The notes: generated from the letters alone by a model not told the origin. A stretch of DNA of 20,517 bases from Methanobacteriota archaeon (GCA_012719315.1 JAAYAP010000049.1:1-20517); one strand, 5' to 3'. Counted from the first letter of the stretch, positions 1 to 7,810 are shown. Numbers and translations are program-made.

Positions 1-1
1 G

Positions 2-508
2 AAACTGGCAGGCCCGGGTGACATCATCCGGATGGAGCAGGATGAGAAACAGGGCCGTCTGGTGTTCAAGGTCGGCAACATCACGAGGCGCATGAACCTG
101 GTCGACACATCCGGCATGAGCGATGCCAGGGTCCCGCAGCTGACCCTCTCGGGGAAGGTCGGCATCTCGGTGGACCACCTGCAGAGGGGCATTCGCGCAG
201 CCGAGTCGATATCGGACCACATCTCCATCAGAGCGGATTCCGAGGGTTTCGAACTCTCCTCCGAAGGCGATACCGACTCTGCCAGCCTCAGGGTCGAGAA
301 GGCCGATCTGGCGAGCCTGGATGTGCCTTCGCCGGTCTGCAGCCTGTTCCCGCTGGATTATTTCTCGAACCTGGTCAAGGCGGTGCCTGGCGGCACGGTG
401 ATCACGGTCGAGTTGGACAACGATTATCCGGTCAGGATGCTGTTCGGATTGGCCGATGATGCGGTGGACGTATCGTATTTCCTCGCACCTAGGATCGAAA
501 GCGATTGA
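2..508 (+). CDS. pcn: DNA sliding clamp PCNA, C-terminal part (5' truncated by window)
   Basis: The reading frame is open from base 2, so the gene begins before the window; the ATG at 32 is an internal codon. The visible part (about 168 residues) carries the linker/central segment typical of archaeal PCNA, with an RRMNLVDTSG stretch followed by a P-x-L strand. It ends in the hallmark PCNA C-terminus, YFLAPRIESD. PCNA forms a trimeric ring around DNA that tethers replicative polymerases, FEN1 and ligase through PIP-box contacts; this role is family knowledge. The stop TGA (506-508) directly abuts the next gene, so PCNA may be cotranscribed with the transketolase genes. Identification is firm; the N-terminal half cannot be judged. 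Confidence 0.93.
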   Translation, partial: KLAGPGDIIRMEQDEKQGRLVFKVGNITRRMNLVDTSGMSDARVPQLTLSGKVGISVDHLQRGIRAAESISDHISIRADSEGFELSSEGDTDSASLRVEKADLASLDVPSPVCSLFPLDYFSNLVKAVPGGTVITVELDNDYPVRMLFGLADDAVDVSYFLAPRIESD

Positions 509-1348
509 GTGTGGGATCAGATGGAGTGCGACGTCGACGGGATCAAGGCAAAAGCCGAAATCATGAGGTCGGACATCATCGAGATGACGACCTCGGCGGG
601 GTCCGGACATCCCGGAGGCTCGCTGTCGGCCGCCGATTTCGTGGCGGCACTGTATTTTAATGTGATGAGGCACGACCCGGCCAATCCCGGCTGGGAGGAC
701 CGTGACAGGTTCGTGCTGTCCAAGGGCCATGTGGCCCCCGTGCTGTACGCCGCACTCGCCGAATCGGGTTATTTCCCGAAAGAGGAGCTGGCCACCTTGA
801 GGAAACTGGGATCCAGGCTCCAGGGGCATCCGGTCCGGGGCAAGCTGCCGGGCGTGGAGATGTCCACCGGCTCGCTCGGACAGGGTCTGAGCATGGCCTG
901 CGGCATAGCGCTCGCCGGCAAGAAGGACGGCAAGGATTACAAGACCTATTGCATGCTGGGCGACGGCGAGCTCCAAAGCGGGCAGAACTGGGAAGCGGCG
1001 ATGTTCGCCAGCCAGTTCGAGCTCGGCAACCTGATAGCGGTCGTGGACCGCAACCGCCTGCAGATCACGGGATGCACCGAGGAGACGATGTCGCTCGAGC
1101 CGCTGGCCGAGAAATGGAGGTCGTTCGGGTGGAACGTCATCATCATCGACGGCCACAACGTGAAGCAGATCCTGGACGCATGCAGGAAGGCCGGGGAATC
1201 CAAGAGGAACCCGGTCGTGATCATCATGAACACCATCAAAGGCAAGGGCGTCTCCTTCATGGAGGGCAACGCCGATTTCCACGGCAAGGTCTGCAACAGG
1301 GAAGAATACTCGCGGGCGACCGAAGAGCTCAGGAAGGCGATCCGTTGA
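509..1348 (+). CDS. tktA: Transketolase, N-terminal (TPP-binding) subunit
   Basis: This 279-residue protein matches the N-terminal half of transketolase, encoded separately in many archaea. It shows the early SGHPGGSLS motif, SKGHVAP, and the thiamine pyrophosphate/metal motif beginning GDGE (residues about 151-154) with a downstream N in the RNRLQITG segment. With its partner it transfers two-carbon ketol units between sugar phosphates in the cytoplasm, giving ribose 5-phosphate and erythrose 4-phosphate from glycolytic intermediates. The GTG at 509 follows the PCNA stop with no gap; an ATG at 521 (MECDVDGIK) is an equally plausible start, since neither has a clear Shine-Dalgarno. The next subunit gene overlaps its stop. 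Confidence 0.93.
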   Translation: MWDQMECDVDGIKAKAEIMRSDIIEMTTSAGSGHPGGSLSAADFVAALYFNVMRHDPANPGWEDRDRFVLSKGHVAPVLYAALAESGYFPKEELATLRKLGSRLQGHPVRGKLPGVEMSTGSLGQGLSMACGIALAGKKDGKDYKTYCMLGDGELQSGQNWEAAMFASQFELGNLIAVVDRNRLQITGCTEETMSLEPLAEKWRSFGWNVIIIDGHNVKQILDACRKAGESKRNPVVIIMNTIKGKGVSFMEGNADFHGKVCNREEYSRATEELRKAIR

Positions 1349-2304
1349 CCGGCTACAAGAGGATCGCGCAGCGCAACTACTACGGCAAGGCGCTGGTCGA
1401 CATCGCGGCGGACCGCTCGGACGTCTTCGTCCTCGATGCCGATCTGGCGGGGTCGACCAAGACCTCCGAGTTCCTCAAGGTCGCCCGGGACCGATTCGTG
1501 GAATGCGGCATCGCCGAGCAGAACATGATCGGGGTCGCCGCAGGTCTGGCCGCCTCGGGTAAGACGGTCTTCGCCTCGACATTCGCGATCTTCGCCACCG
1601 GCCGTTGCTGGGAGCAGATCAGGCTCGCCGTCGCGTATCCCGGATTGAATGTCAAGATCGTCGCCACGCACAGCGGCATCAGCGTGGGCGAGGACGGGGC
1701 GTCGCATCAGGCGTTGGAGGACATCGCGCTGATGCGGGCGCTGCCGAACATGACGGTGATCTCCCCCGCCGACGCATACGAGGCGTACAGGGCGGTCGTC
1801 GCCGCGGCCGAGTGGGACGGGCCCGTGTACATCCGGATGGGACGTTCCGAGTTCCCCTGCGTGACAGAGGAGGACGATATCTTCGTCATCGGCAAAGCCA
1901 AGGTCCTGAGGAAAGGGAGCGATGTCACATTCATAGCCACCGGCCAGATGGTCTCGGGCTGTCTGGAGGCGGCGGCGAAGCTGGAGGCCGAGGGGATCTC
2001 GGCCGAGGTGGTGAACATGTCCACGATAAAGCCGTTGGACCGCGACACGGTCCTGCGTTCGGCAGAGAAGACCGGGTGCGTCGTCACCGCGGAGGAGCAC
2101 AGCATCATCGGCGGCCTCGGTTCGGCGGTGGCGGAGCTCCTCTCGGAGGAGCTGCCTGTCCCCGTCAAGAGGATCGGGACCGGCGACATATTCGGCGAGT
2201 CCGGGAGCCCCGACGAGCTGTTCGTCAAATACAATCTCACCGCCGACGATCTGGCGGCGGCGGCCAAAACAGTGATTTCTAGAAAGGAGAGTGAGACGGA
2301 ATGA
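1345..2304 (+). CDS. tktB: Transketolase, C-terminal (pyrimidine-binding) subunit
   Basis: The protein of about 319 residues corresponds to the central and C-terminal domains of transketolase, with the conserved CGIAEQNM segment (glutamate that activates TPP), THSGISVGEDGASHQ, and the C-terminal domain beginning near VSGCLEAA. It should pair with the upstream subunit to form active transketolase. I place the start at TTG 1345, overlapping the upstream TGA by 3 bases: an AGGAAGG at 1331-1337 sits 7 bases upstream, and the homologous sequence begins at TGYKRIAQRNYYGKAL. The same frame stays open upstream to 949, but that stretch reads as an arginine-rich shadow of the N-subunit gene. The stop overlaps the transaldolase ATG. 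Confidence 0.92.
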   Translation: MTGYKRIAQRNYYGKALVDIAADRSDVFVLDADLAGSTKTSEFLKVARDRFVECGIAEQNMIGVAAGLAASGKTVFASTFAIFATGRCWEQIRLAVAYPGLNVKIVATHSGISVGEDGASHQALEDIALMRALPNMTVISPADAYEAYRAVVAAAEWDGPVYIRMGRSEFPCVTEEDDIFVIGKAKVLRKGSDVTFIATGQMVSGCLEAAAKLEAEGISAEVVNMSTIKPLDRDTVLRSAEKTGCVVTAEEHSIIGGLGSAVAELLSEELPVPVKRIGTGDIFGESGSPDELFVKYNLTADDLAAAAKTVISRKESETE

Positions 2305-2945
2305 AGATCTTCATAGATACGGCAAACCTTGACATGATCAGGGAGATCAACAGCTGGGGGATCCTGGACGGAGTGACCACCAATCCCAGCCTCATCGCCA
2401 AAGAAGGGACGGACACGCCTTCGCGCGTCAGGGAGATCGCGAAGATCGTGGACGGACCCATCTCGGCGGAGGCGATGGCTCTGGACGCGGAGAGCATGAT
2501 CGCGGAGGGCCGCGAGCTCGCGGAGATCCATCCGAACATCAATGTCAAACTGCCGATGTGCATCGAGTCGCTGAAGGCGACCAAGGTGCTGGCGGCCGAA
2601 GGGATCGACGTGAACATGACGTTGATCTTCTCCGCACACCAGGCCCTGCTGGCCGCCAAGGCCGGCGCCAGTTACGTCTCCCCGTTCGTGGGGCGCCTGG
2701 ACGACATCGGGCTCCGCGGCAGCGAGCTGATCGACGAGATCATGCACATCTTCTCCAACTACGGCATCGGGACCGAGGTCATCGCGGCCTCGATCAGGAG
2801 TCCGTCGCACGTTCTGGAGGCGGCAGCCGCGGGATGCGACATCGCCACGATACCCTATAACATCCTCAAGCAGATGGTCGCCCACCCGAAGACGGAGGAA
2901 GGCATCCGCAAGTTCATCGAGGATTACTGCAAAGACAAGGAGTGA
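2301..2945 (+). CDS. tal: Transaldolase of the small FSA/TalC-like class
   Basis: The 214-residue protein has the length and motifs of the short transaldolase/fructose-6-phosphate aldolase family: MKIFIDTANL at the start, the TTNPSL segment, Schiff-base lysine K83 in NVKLP, and SPFVGR near residue 130. Residues that separate the two activities point to transaldolase: E57 and F129 lie where E. coli fructose-6-phosphate aldolase has Q59 and Y131, with a constant offset of 2. It would move dihydroxyacetone units between sugar phosphates, working with transketolase in the non-oxidative pentose phosphate route. The ATG overlaps the transketolase stop (ATGA), and a GGAG lies about 11 bases upstream. 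Family certain; substrate choice inferred from the residues. Confidence 0.9.
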   Translation: MKIFIDTANLDMIREINSWGILDGVTTNPSLIAKEGTDTPSRVREIAKIVDGPISAEAMALDAESMIAEGRELAEIHPNINVKLPMCIESLKATKVLAAEGIDVNMTLIFSAHQALLAAKAGASYVSPFVGRLDDIGLRGSELIDEIMHIFSNYGIGTEVIAASIRSPSHVLEAAAAGCDIATIPYNILKQMVAHPKTEEGIRKFIEDYCKDKE

Positions 2946-2969
2946 GCCGCACTCATCCGGGATCCGCGT

Positions 2970-4049
2970 ATGAGGCTCGTCAGGATGGCGAGGGTCCCGG
3001 TCTCCGAGGCCTCGGAGACGATACCCTTGCTTCTGGAAGGAGGGCTCGTCGACCGCACGGCGAGGATCGGCAAGGCGGAGGGCTCCAGGCTCGTGCCGGT
3101 CGCGGCGGGGATGGAAGGGATGGTCGCGGCGATGGGGTACGAGATCGTCGACGGTCCCGCCCATTCTCTGGACCGCCGCCCGCCGATGGAGCGTATACGT
3201 GAGAGGCTGCGGGGATTGCCGGAGGATGCCGTCGCGGCGCTTCCCGTGAAATGGGAGTATGTGGGCGACATCGTCATCCTGAGGCTGGATCCGTGTTGCG
3301 AGCCTCACGGGAGCAGGATCGGCGAAGCTTACGCCGAGGTCCTGGGCGCGGAGACGGTATGCGTCGACACCGGCGGGATCGCCGGGGATCTGAGGAGGCC
3401 GAGCATCGAGGTGATCCATGGCGACAGGACCGAATCGGTCAGGTACGAGAACGGCATCGGTTACCGTTTCGATGTCCGCAAGGTGATGTTCTCCTCGGGC
3501 AACAACCACGAGCGCCGCCGCATGGAGGGGTTGGACTGCCGCGGGGAGACGGTCGTCGACATGTTCGCGGGCATCGGCTACTTCACGCTCCCGCTGGCCA
3601 GGTTCGCCGGTCCCGACAGGGTGTTCGCCTGCGAGAAGAACCCCGATTCATACGGCTTCCTCTTGGAGAACATCGCGATCAACGGCGTCGCCGACACAGT
3701 CATCCCCATCCTGGCGGACAACCGGGACCTGCAGGGTCGGAGGTTCGCCGACCGCATCCTCATGGGTTATGTGCAGAAGACCTCGGAATTCCTCCCCAAA
3801 GCGTTGTCGATGATCAAGGACGGGGGGATGATCCACTACCATGACACCTTGTCGGTGCGCACGCACGCCGAGGACATCCGCAGCCTGTTCGAAGGGCTCT
3901 GCGGTCCCGACGGTTTCGCGATCGAGGCTCTGCGCGAGGTCAAATCGTTCGCGCCGCACGTCTCCCATTACGTGGCCGACGTGCGCATCCATCACACGGA
4001 TTCGCCCGAGCCGCATGCGGTGAGCAGCGTGTTCATGGCGTCGCGGTAA
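2970..4049 (+). CDS. taw2: Trm5/TYW2-family enzyme, probably Taw2 (tRNA-Phe wyosine aminocarboxypropyltransferase)
   Basis: The 359-residue protein has an N-terminal domain and a Rossmann SAM-binding domain with motif DMFAGIGYFT (from about residue 197), as in the Trm5/TYW2 group. Where Trm5 m1G37 methyltransferases carry an N-L-P type motif, this one reads MGY (265-267) followed by VQKTSEFLPKAL and HYHD, the pattern of TYW2/Taw2. Those enzymes transfer the 3-amino-3-carboxypropyl group of SAM to 4-demethylwyosine at position 37 of tRNA-Phe. It starts 24 bases after the transaldolase gene, so it may be the last gene of the same transcript. Its last 18 or so codons run over the 3' end of the opposing gene and look like a non-conserved tail. 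A Trm5-type activity is the main alternative. Confidence 0.82.
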   Translation: MRLVRMARVPVSEASETIPLLLEGGLVDRTARIGKAEGSRLVPVAAGMEGMVAAMGYEIVDGPAHSLDRRPPMERIRERLRGLPEDAVAALPVKWEYVGDIVILRLDPCCEPHGSRIGEAYAEVLGAETVCVDTGGIAGDLRRPSIEVIHGDRTESVRYENGIGYRFDVRKVMFSSGNNHERRRMEGLDCRGETVVDMFAGIGYFTLPLARFAGPDRVFACEKNPDSYGFLLENIAINGVADTVIPILADNRDLQGRRFADRILMGYVQKTSEFLPKALSMIKDGGMIHYHDTLSVRTHAEDIRSLFEGLCGPDGFAIEALREVKSFAPHVSHYVADVRIHHTDSPEPHAVSSVFMASR

Positions 4050-5497
4050 TCCTCGCCTCCGGCCAGGATGATCCGGTCGACGAAGGGGACCAGGAAGCGC
4101 GTGAAATCCAGCTCCTCGGAGGAGATGTTGAACGGAGGCTTGGCGTCTGGGTCGAGGGAGAGGACGAAGGCCGCGCTCAGGCTGCGCTCCTTGGTGTTCT
4201 TGAGCGGCTCGGAGTCGACGACCTTCAGGACGTACTCCATGCCGTTGACCTTGGCGGCCTTGGCGAGCAGGTCGGCGAGCCTGGTCATCGGCTTCGGCCT
4301 TTTGAAGACGGGCAGACCGGCCAGGACCTCCTCGGAGATGTGCTTGAGATACGCCTCCTCGAGCACGATCTCGTAGGACGATCGCGGACGGTCGGCGTAC
4401 GACGAGGCCACGGCCTCGGAGGTATGGGAGGCCAGTATGGCGCGCCAGTCATTCTCCCAGAGGGCCGCGAAGATCTCGGCGGCGCGGCCGTTCCTCAGGA
4501 TCAGCGCCCGGGGGTTGGACTCCAGGAACCTGCGCAGGGTCCTCTTCTCGCGGTCGGTCCCCGTCACCGCCTCCAGGAACCCGTCGAGGTCGGATCCGAA
4601 GTTCTTGCTGCCGATCAGGTAGGTGGACGTCTCCGAGCTCTTCAGGGTGCCGACGCGCTCCTTCCTCACGTTGGCGATGAGACCCCTGTCGGTGAGCTCC
4701 CCGCGCATGTACTTCTGGAGCAGGTCCTTCTTGATCGGCATCTCCCCCGTCTCCTTCTCGGTGTGGTACTTGTGCAGCACCGCGACCTCGATGTCGTCCA
4801 GCGGGTCGACGGCACAGAGCCGCGACACGAGGAACTGGAGGGTGGACACGTCTTTGGCGCAATCCTCGCAGATGCGGATGGCTTTGCCGAGGGACCCGAT
4901 CCGGATCTCCAGCACGAAGGGGGACTCGTGCCCGCAGTCGATGCCGTCATCCTTGAATTCGTAAGGGGTGTCCCAGAACGAGTCGGACAGGTAGTCCATG
5001 GGCATGTTGGGCTTGTTCGAGCACACCAGCCCGCCGTCGAAGGAGTAGAGGTGGAGCTTGTTCTTCCTGATGAACTGGTTGTAGAGCAGGAGCCGGATCT
5101 TGGGGTCGTCGTGGTACTGGCAGCCGATCAGCTTGTCGTTGCCGACCGCGCCCCTGATCGCGAAGGGGACCTTCTCGCCGGCCAGGGTCGCCGTCGCCAG
5201 CAGCGGTATCTTGCCCGCGGCGGAGAGGGAGACGGTGCCCGCATAGGCCTTGACCAGATCGTCGCTGCCCCTCGATGCGAACTTCAACAGCGCGGCTTCG
5301 TCGCCCTTGTATTTGGAGATGGCCGTGATCTCCTTGAAAGGTTTGTCGAACGCGCATCTCTTGCAGTCGCCCGCGCACATCGGCCGCAGCAGGCCGGGAT
5401 TGTCGGCGATCTCCTTCGACCGGCCGAGGATCTCGTCTTCCAGCCGCTTGGGCGTCTGCTTGATCCCCTTCATCCGGAGTCGTTTCTTGCCGACCAT
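3992..5497 (-). CDS. Uncharacterised cysteine-containing protein
   Basis: I do not recognise this 501-residue protein. Its N-terminus is basic and rich in K and R. Cysteines occur in clusters suited to binding metal or an Fe-S cluster: C41, C45 and C48 (CAGDCKRC), C126, C159, C188 with H190 (DCGH), and C210/C213 (CEDC). The C-terminal half is mixed charged sequence with no obvious motif. No signal peptide or membrane segments are visible, so it is probably cytoplasmic. It is a single-gene unit flanked by genes on the other strand. A TATA-like octamer centred 28.5 bp upstream of its ATG suggests a leaderless message, and there is no Shine-Dalgarno. Its codon use and long open frame support a real gene; its function is unknown. 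Confidence 0.75.
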   Translation of the reverse strand: MVGKKRLRMKGIKQTPKRLEDEILGRSKEIADNPGLLRPMCAGDCKRCAFDKPFKEITAISKYKGDEAALLKFASRGSDDLVKAYAGTVSLSAAGKIPLLATATLAGEKVPFAIRGAVGNDKLIGCQYHDDPKIRLLLYNQFIRKNKLHLYSFDGGLVCSNKPNMPMDYLSDSFWDTPYEFKDDGIDCGHESPFVLEIRIGSLGKAIRICEDCAKDVSTLQFLVSRLCAVDPLDDIEVAVLHKYHTEKETGEMPIKKDLLQKYMRGELTDRGLIANVRKERVGTLKSSETSTYLIGSKNFGSDLDGFLEAVTGTDREKRTLRRFLESNPRALILRNGRAAEIFAALWENDWRAILASHTSEAVASSYADRPRSSYEIVLEEAYLKHISEEVLAGLPVFKRPKPMTRLADLLAKAAKVNGMEYVLKVVDSEPLKNTKERSLSAAFVLSLDPDAKPPFNISSEELDFTRFLVPFVDRIILAGGEDYRDAMNTLLTACGSGESV

Positions 5498-5521
5498 GAT
5501 CGGAGGTTATGCGATGTTTTG

Positions 5522-5529
5522 ATAAATAA
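5522..5529 (-). promoter_or_regulatory. TATA box for the uncharacterised - strand gene
   Basis: On the - strand this reads ttatttat, centred 28.5 bp upstream of the ATG whose A is base 5497. The spacing fits a leaderless transcript. The bases between the element and the ATG contain no Shine-Dalgarno, in keeping with leaderless initiation. Confidence 0.6.
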
Positions 5530-5602
5530 GTACTGAGCGCCCGGGCCGCCCGCCTGCCGACATGCGGGTCCCGTCGCCGTCGAACGGTTCCGGCCGAGCA
5601 CA

Positions 5603-5610
5603 TTATTTAT
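5603..5610 (+). promoter_or_regulatory. TATA box for the AMP-pathway operon
   Basis: The octamer ttatttat is centred at 5606.5, which is 27.5 bp upstream of the GTG at 5634. Archaeal TATA boxes sit about 26-27 bp before the transcription start, so the message should begin at or next to the GTG. This supports 5634 as the start codon rather than the upstream in-frame ATG at 5562. Confidence 0.65.
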
Positions 5611-5633
5611 CCGTTCAGCACCATTACGGAGGC

Positions 5634-6569
5634 GTGTCAGATAAGCCTATCAAAGAGACTGCATCGGCCATAAAGGACATGCAGATACGCGGTGCGGGCA
5701 AGATAGCCTGTGCGGGAGCTTCCGCATTATGCGATTTCTCCGATCGATACGAAGGCGAGTCGGTCGAATGCTTCAGGGACGACCTGGACGCCGCCGTGAA
5801 GGAGATCCTCGGATCCCGACCGACGGCGGTATCGCTCTGGAACGGAGTCCACGCATGCATCCGGGACATAGACTCGGCGAAGGGCCTCGAGGAGGCGAGG
5901 GCATCGGTCTCCGAGAACGCGAAACGCTTCGTCGAGATGTCCGCCCGTGCGGTGGAGGCCATCGGGAGGATCGGCTCCAAGAGGATCCGTGACGGGGACA
6001 CGATCATGACCCATTGCAACAGCAGTGCGGCGCTCGAACCGATCAAGCGGGCGCACGACCAGGGCAAGGAGCTGAAGGTGTATGCGACCGAATCCCGTCC
6101 CTGGAGGCAGGGGATCCTGACCGTCAACGAGCTGGCCGACGCCGGCATCGATGTCACGCTGATCATCGACAGCTCGGTGCGGACGGTGATGAAGAAGGTC
6201 GACAAGGTGTTCGTCGGAGCGGACACGATCACCTCCAACGGCACATTGATCAACAAGATCGGCACATCCCAGCTGGCGGTCTGCGCCGACGAGGCCCGCG
6301 TGCCGTTCCATGTGTGCTCCGAGACCTACAAATTCTCGCCGATGACGATGTTCGGGGACCTGGTGACCATCGAAGAACGCGGTTGCGAGGAGGTCGCCAG
6401 ACGCGAGGAGCTCAGGGATCGGGTGAAGATATTCAATCCCGTGTTCGATTCCACGCCGGCGAAGTACATCGATGCGATCATCACCGAGGTCGGGGTGATC
6501 TCGCCCGGTTCGGTGTACGACATCATGGTCAGGCAGCTGGGCGACGGGATATTCAAGGAGATGGAATGA
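5634..6569 (+). CDS. Ribose-1,5-bisphosphate isomerase
   Basis: This protein belongs to the eIF2B-related/MtnA-like sugar-phosphate isomerase family. It converts ribose 1,5-bisphosphate, the product of AMP phosphorylase, into ribulose 1,5-bisphosphate for RuBisCO. From the GTG at 5634 it is 311 residues, close to the roughly 320 of the Thermococcus enzyme. C128 (in THCNSS) and D197 (in VGADTI) match the catalytic C133 and D202 known there, both with an offset of 5. The N-terminal SAIKDMQIRGAGKIA is the conserved start of the family. An in-frame ATG at 5562 would add 24 unconserved residues and lies upstream of the TATA box, so it is rejected. The immediate neighbour is RuBisCO, which makes this assignment stronger than for an isolated MtnA-like gene. 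Confidence 0.92.
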   Translation: MSDKPIKETASAIKDMQIRGAGKIACAGASALCDFSDRYEGESVECFRDDLDAAVKEILGSRPTAVSLWNGVHACIRDIDSAKGLEEARASVSENAKRFVEMSARAVEAIGRIGSKRIRDGDTIMTHCNSSAALEPIKRAHDQGKELKVYATESRPWRQGILTVNELADAGIDVTLIIDSSVRTVMKKVDKVFVGADTITSNGTLINKIGTSQLAVCADEARVPFHVCSETYKFSPMTMFGDLVTIEERGCEEVARREELRDRVKIFNPVFDSTPAKYIDAIITEVGVISPGSVYDIMVRQLGDGIFKEME

Positions 6570-7810
6570 AGATGGAATCGTATTCATATTTGGATCTGGG
6601 CGCATCGGTGGATCCCGATGCCTACGTGATATGCAAGTACAGGGTGACCACCGAGCTCCCCATGGAGAAGGCCGCGGAGTCGATCGCGGCGGAGCAGTCG
6701 ACGGGGACATGGACGGGCATATCGACGCTCAGCCGCGACATCTTCGACAGGTACCGCGCCAAGGTCCTCGGCATCGAAGGCGACATGGTCACCATCGCGT
6801 TCCCCGAGGATGATTTCAGCATAGACAACGGCGGCGTGCCGCAGATACTGAGCGTCATCGCCGGGAACCTCTTCGGACTGGAGGCGCTGAAAGGGGTCAG
6901 GCTGGAGGACGTCGCGTTCCCCAAGGGGATCGCCGGGATGTACAAAGGGCCCAGATTCGGTGCGGACGGGCTGCGCAAACTGCTCGGCCGTCCGGAGAAG
7001 CCGCTCGTCGGCACTATCGTCAAGCCCAAGATTGGGCTCGGTCCGGAGGCGACGGCCGATTACGTGTACGAAGCCGGGAGCGGCGGGCTGACCAACAGCA
7101 AGGACGACGAGACGCTGGTCGACCAGGGATTCTGCCCGATCGAGGACCGCACCAAGGCCGTGGCCGAGGCGCTGGACCGCCTGAAGGAGGAAGGGCATCT
7201 CATGGTCCACGCGGTCAACGTCAGCACCAACGGGGACCGGATCGTGGAACTGGCCGAGAAAGTGCAGGGATGGGGCGCCAAGCAGATCATGGTGGACGTC
7301 ATCACCTGCGGGTTCGGAGCGGTCCAGGCGTTGGCGGAGGATCCATCGATTAAGGTGCCCGTGCACGTGCACAGGACCATGCACGGCGCCATGACCAAGG
7401 ACCCCCGGCACGGCATCTCCATGCTGGCGATCACCAAACTCGTGCGCATGTGCGGCGGCGACGCCCTGCACATCGGCACGCTGGGCGTGGGCAAGATGGT
7501 CGGAGACGTCCGCGGCGATCACGACAACCTCGAAGCCTGCCTCGAGGCGTCCGAGCATTACAAGACGGTCATGCCGGTATGCTCCGGCGGAGTCTACCCC
7601 GGGATGATCGGGAGGCTCGTGGAGGAATCGGGCACGAACGTGCAGATACAGGCGGGCGGCGGGGTGGCGGGACACCCTGGAGGCGTGCGCAAGGGCGCCA
7701 TGGGCATGTGTCAGGCAGTGGACGCGGCTTACCTCGGCATACCTGTCGGGGAATACGCCGAATCCCGTCCCGAACTGAAGGCGGCCCTTGAACTGTGGGG
7801 AATCAAATGA
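6566..7810 (+). CDS. rbcL: Ribulose-1,5-bisphosphate carboxylase, form III (archaeal)
   Basis: The 414-residue large-subunit protein retains the RuBisCO active site: E43 (AEQSTGTWT), N101 (GNLFG), K153 (GTIVKPK), carbamylated lysine K179 with D181 and E182, H269/R270 (VHVHRTMH), H302, loop-6 lysine K310, S340 (CSGG) and G364/G365. It carboxylates ribulose 1,5-bisphosphate to two 3-phosphoglycerates. Its place between ribose-1,5-bisphosphate isomerase and AMP phosphorylase marks it as a form III enzyme for nucleotide ribose salvage rather than a Calvin cycle enzyme; no phosphoribulokinase is visible. The start ATG overlaps the upstream stop (ATGA), with AAGGAG 5 bases before it. The segment before K179 reads GGLTNSK rather than the more common GG(V/L)DF-K. 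Confidence 0.95.
   Translation: MKMESYSYLDLGASVDPDAYVICKYRVTTELPMEKAAESIAAEQSTGTWTGISTLSRDIFDRYRAKVLGIEGDMVTIAFPEDDFSIDNGGVPQILSVIAGNLFGLEALKGVRLEDVAFPKGIAGMYKGPRFGADGLRKLLGRPEKPLVGTIVKPKIGLGPEATADYVYEAGSGGLTNSKDDETLVDQGFCPIEDRTKAVAEALDRLKEEGHLMVHAVNVSTNGDRIVELAEKVQGWGAKQIMVDVITCGFGAVQALAEDPSIKVPVHVHRTMHGAMTKDPRHGISMLAITKLVRMCGGDALHIGTLGVGKMVGDVRGDHDNLEACLEASEHYKTVMPVCSGGVYPGMIGRLVEESGTNVQIQAGGGVAGHPGGVRKGAMGMCQAVDAAYLGIPVGEYAESRPELKAALELWGIK

Larger units (their letters stand above)
5498..5633. promoter_or_regulatory. Divergent intergenic region with two leaderless-type promoters
   Basis: This 136-base gap separates the - strand uncharacterised gene from the + strand AMP-pathway operon. It contains the same octamer, ttatttat, once on each strand: 5603-5610 on + and 5529-5522 on -. 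Each is centred about 28 bp from the start codon it faces. The stretch between the two elements is GC-rich. No other gene is visible. Confidence 0.7.

Noticed and set aside
1707..3509. 600-codon open frame on the - strand
   Set aside because: It lies wholly under the well-supported transketolase, transaldolase and Taw2-like genes, is rich in R, H, D and G, and shows no family motif; a high-GC antisense shadow.
5372..5398. CX3CX2C (C41-C45-C48) as a radical SAM motif in the uncharacterised protein
   Set aside because: The spacing fits, but there is no GGE-like strand, SAM-binding motif or barrel pattern after it; a zinc or simple Fe-S site is equally likely, so no enzyme class was assigned.
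4340..5536. 398-codon + strand frame opposite the uncharacterised gene
   Set aside because: Its product is repetitive in V, G, R, D and L with no recognisable motif and no promoter. The - strand frame has balanced composition, clustered cysteines and a TATA box, so it was taken as the real gene.
5562..5633. N-terminal extension of ribose-1,5-bisphosphate isomerase from ATG 5562
   Set aside because: The 24 extra residues are unlike the family, and the start would lie upstream of the TATA box.
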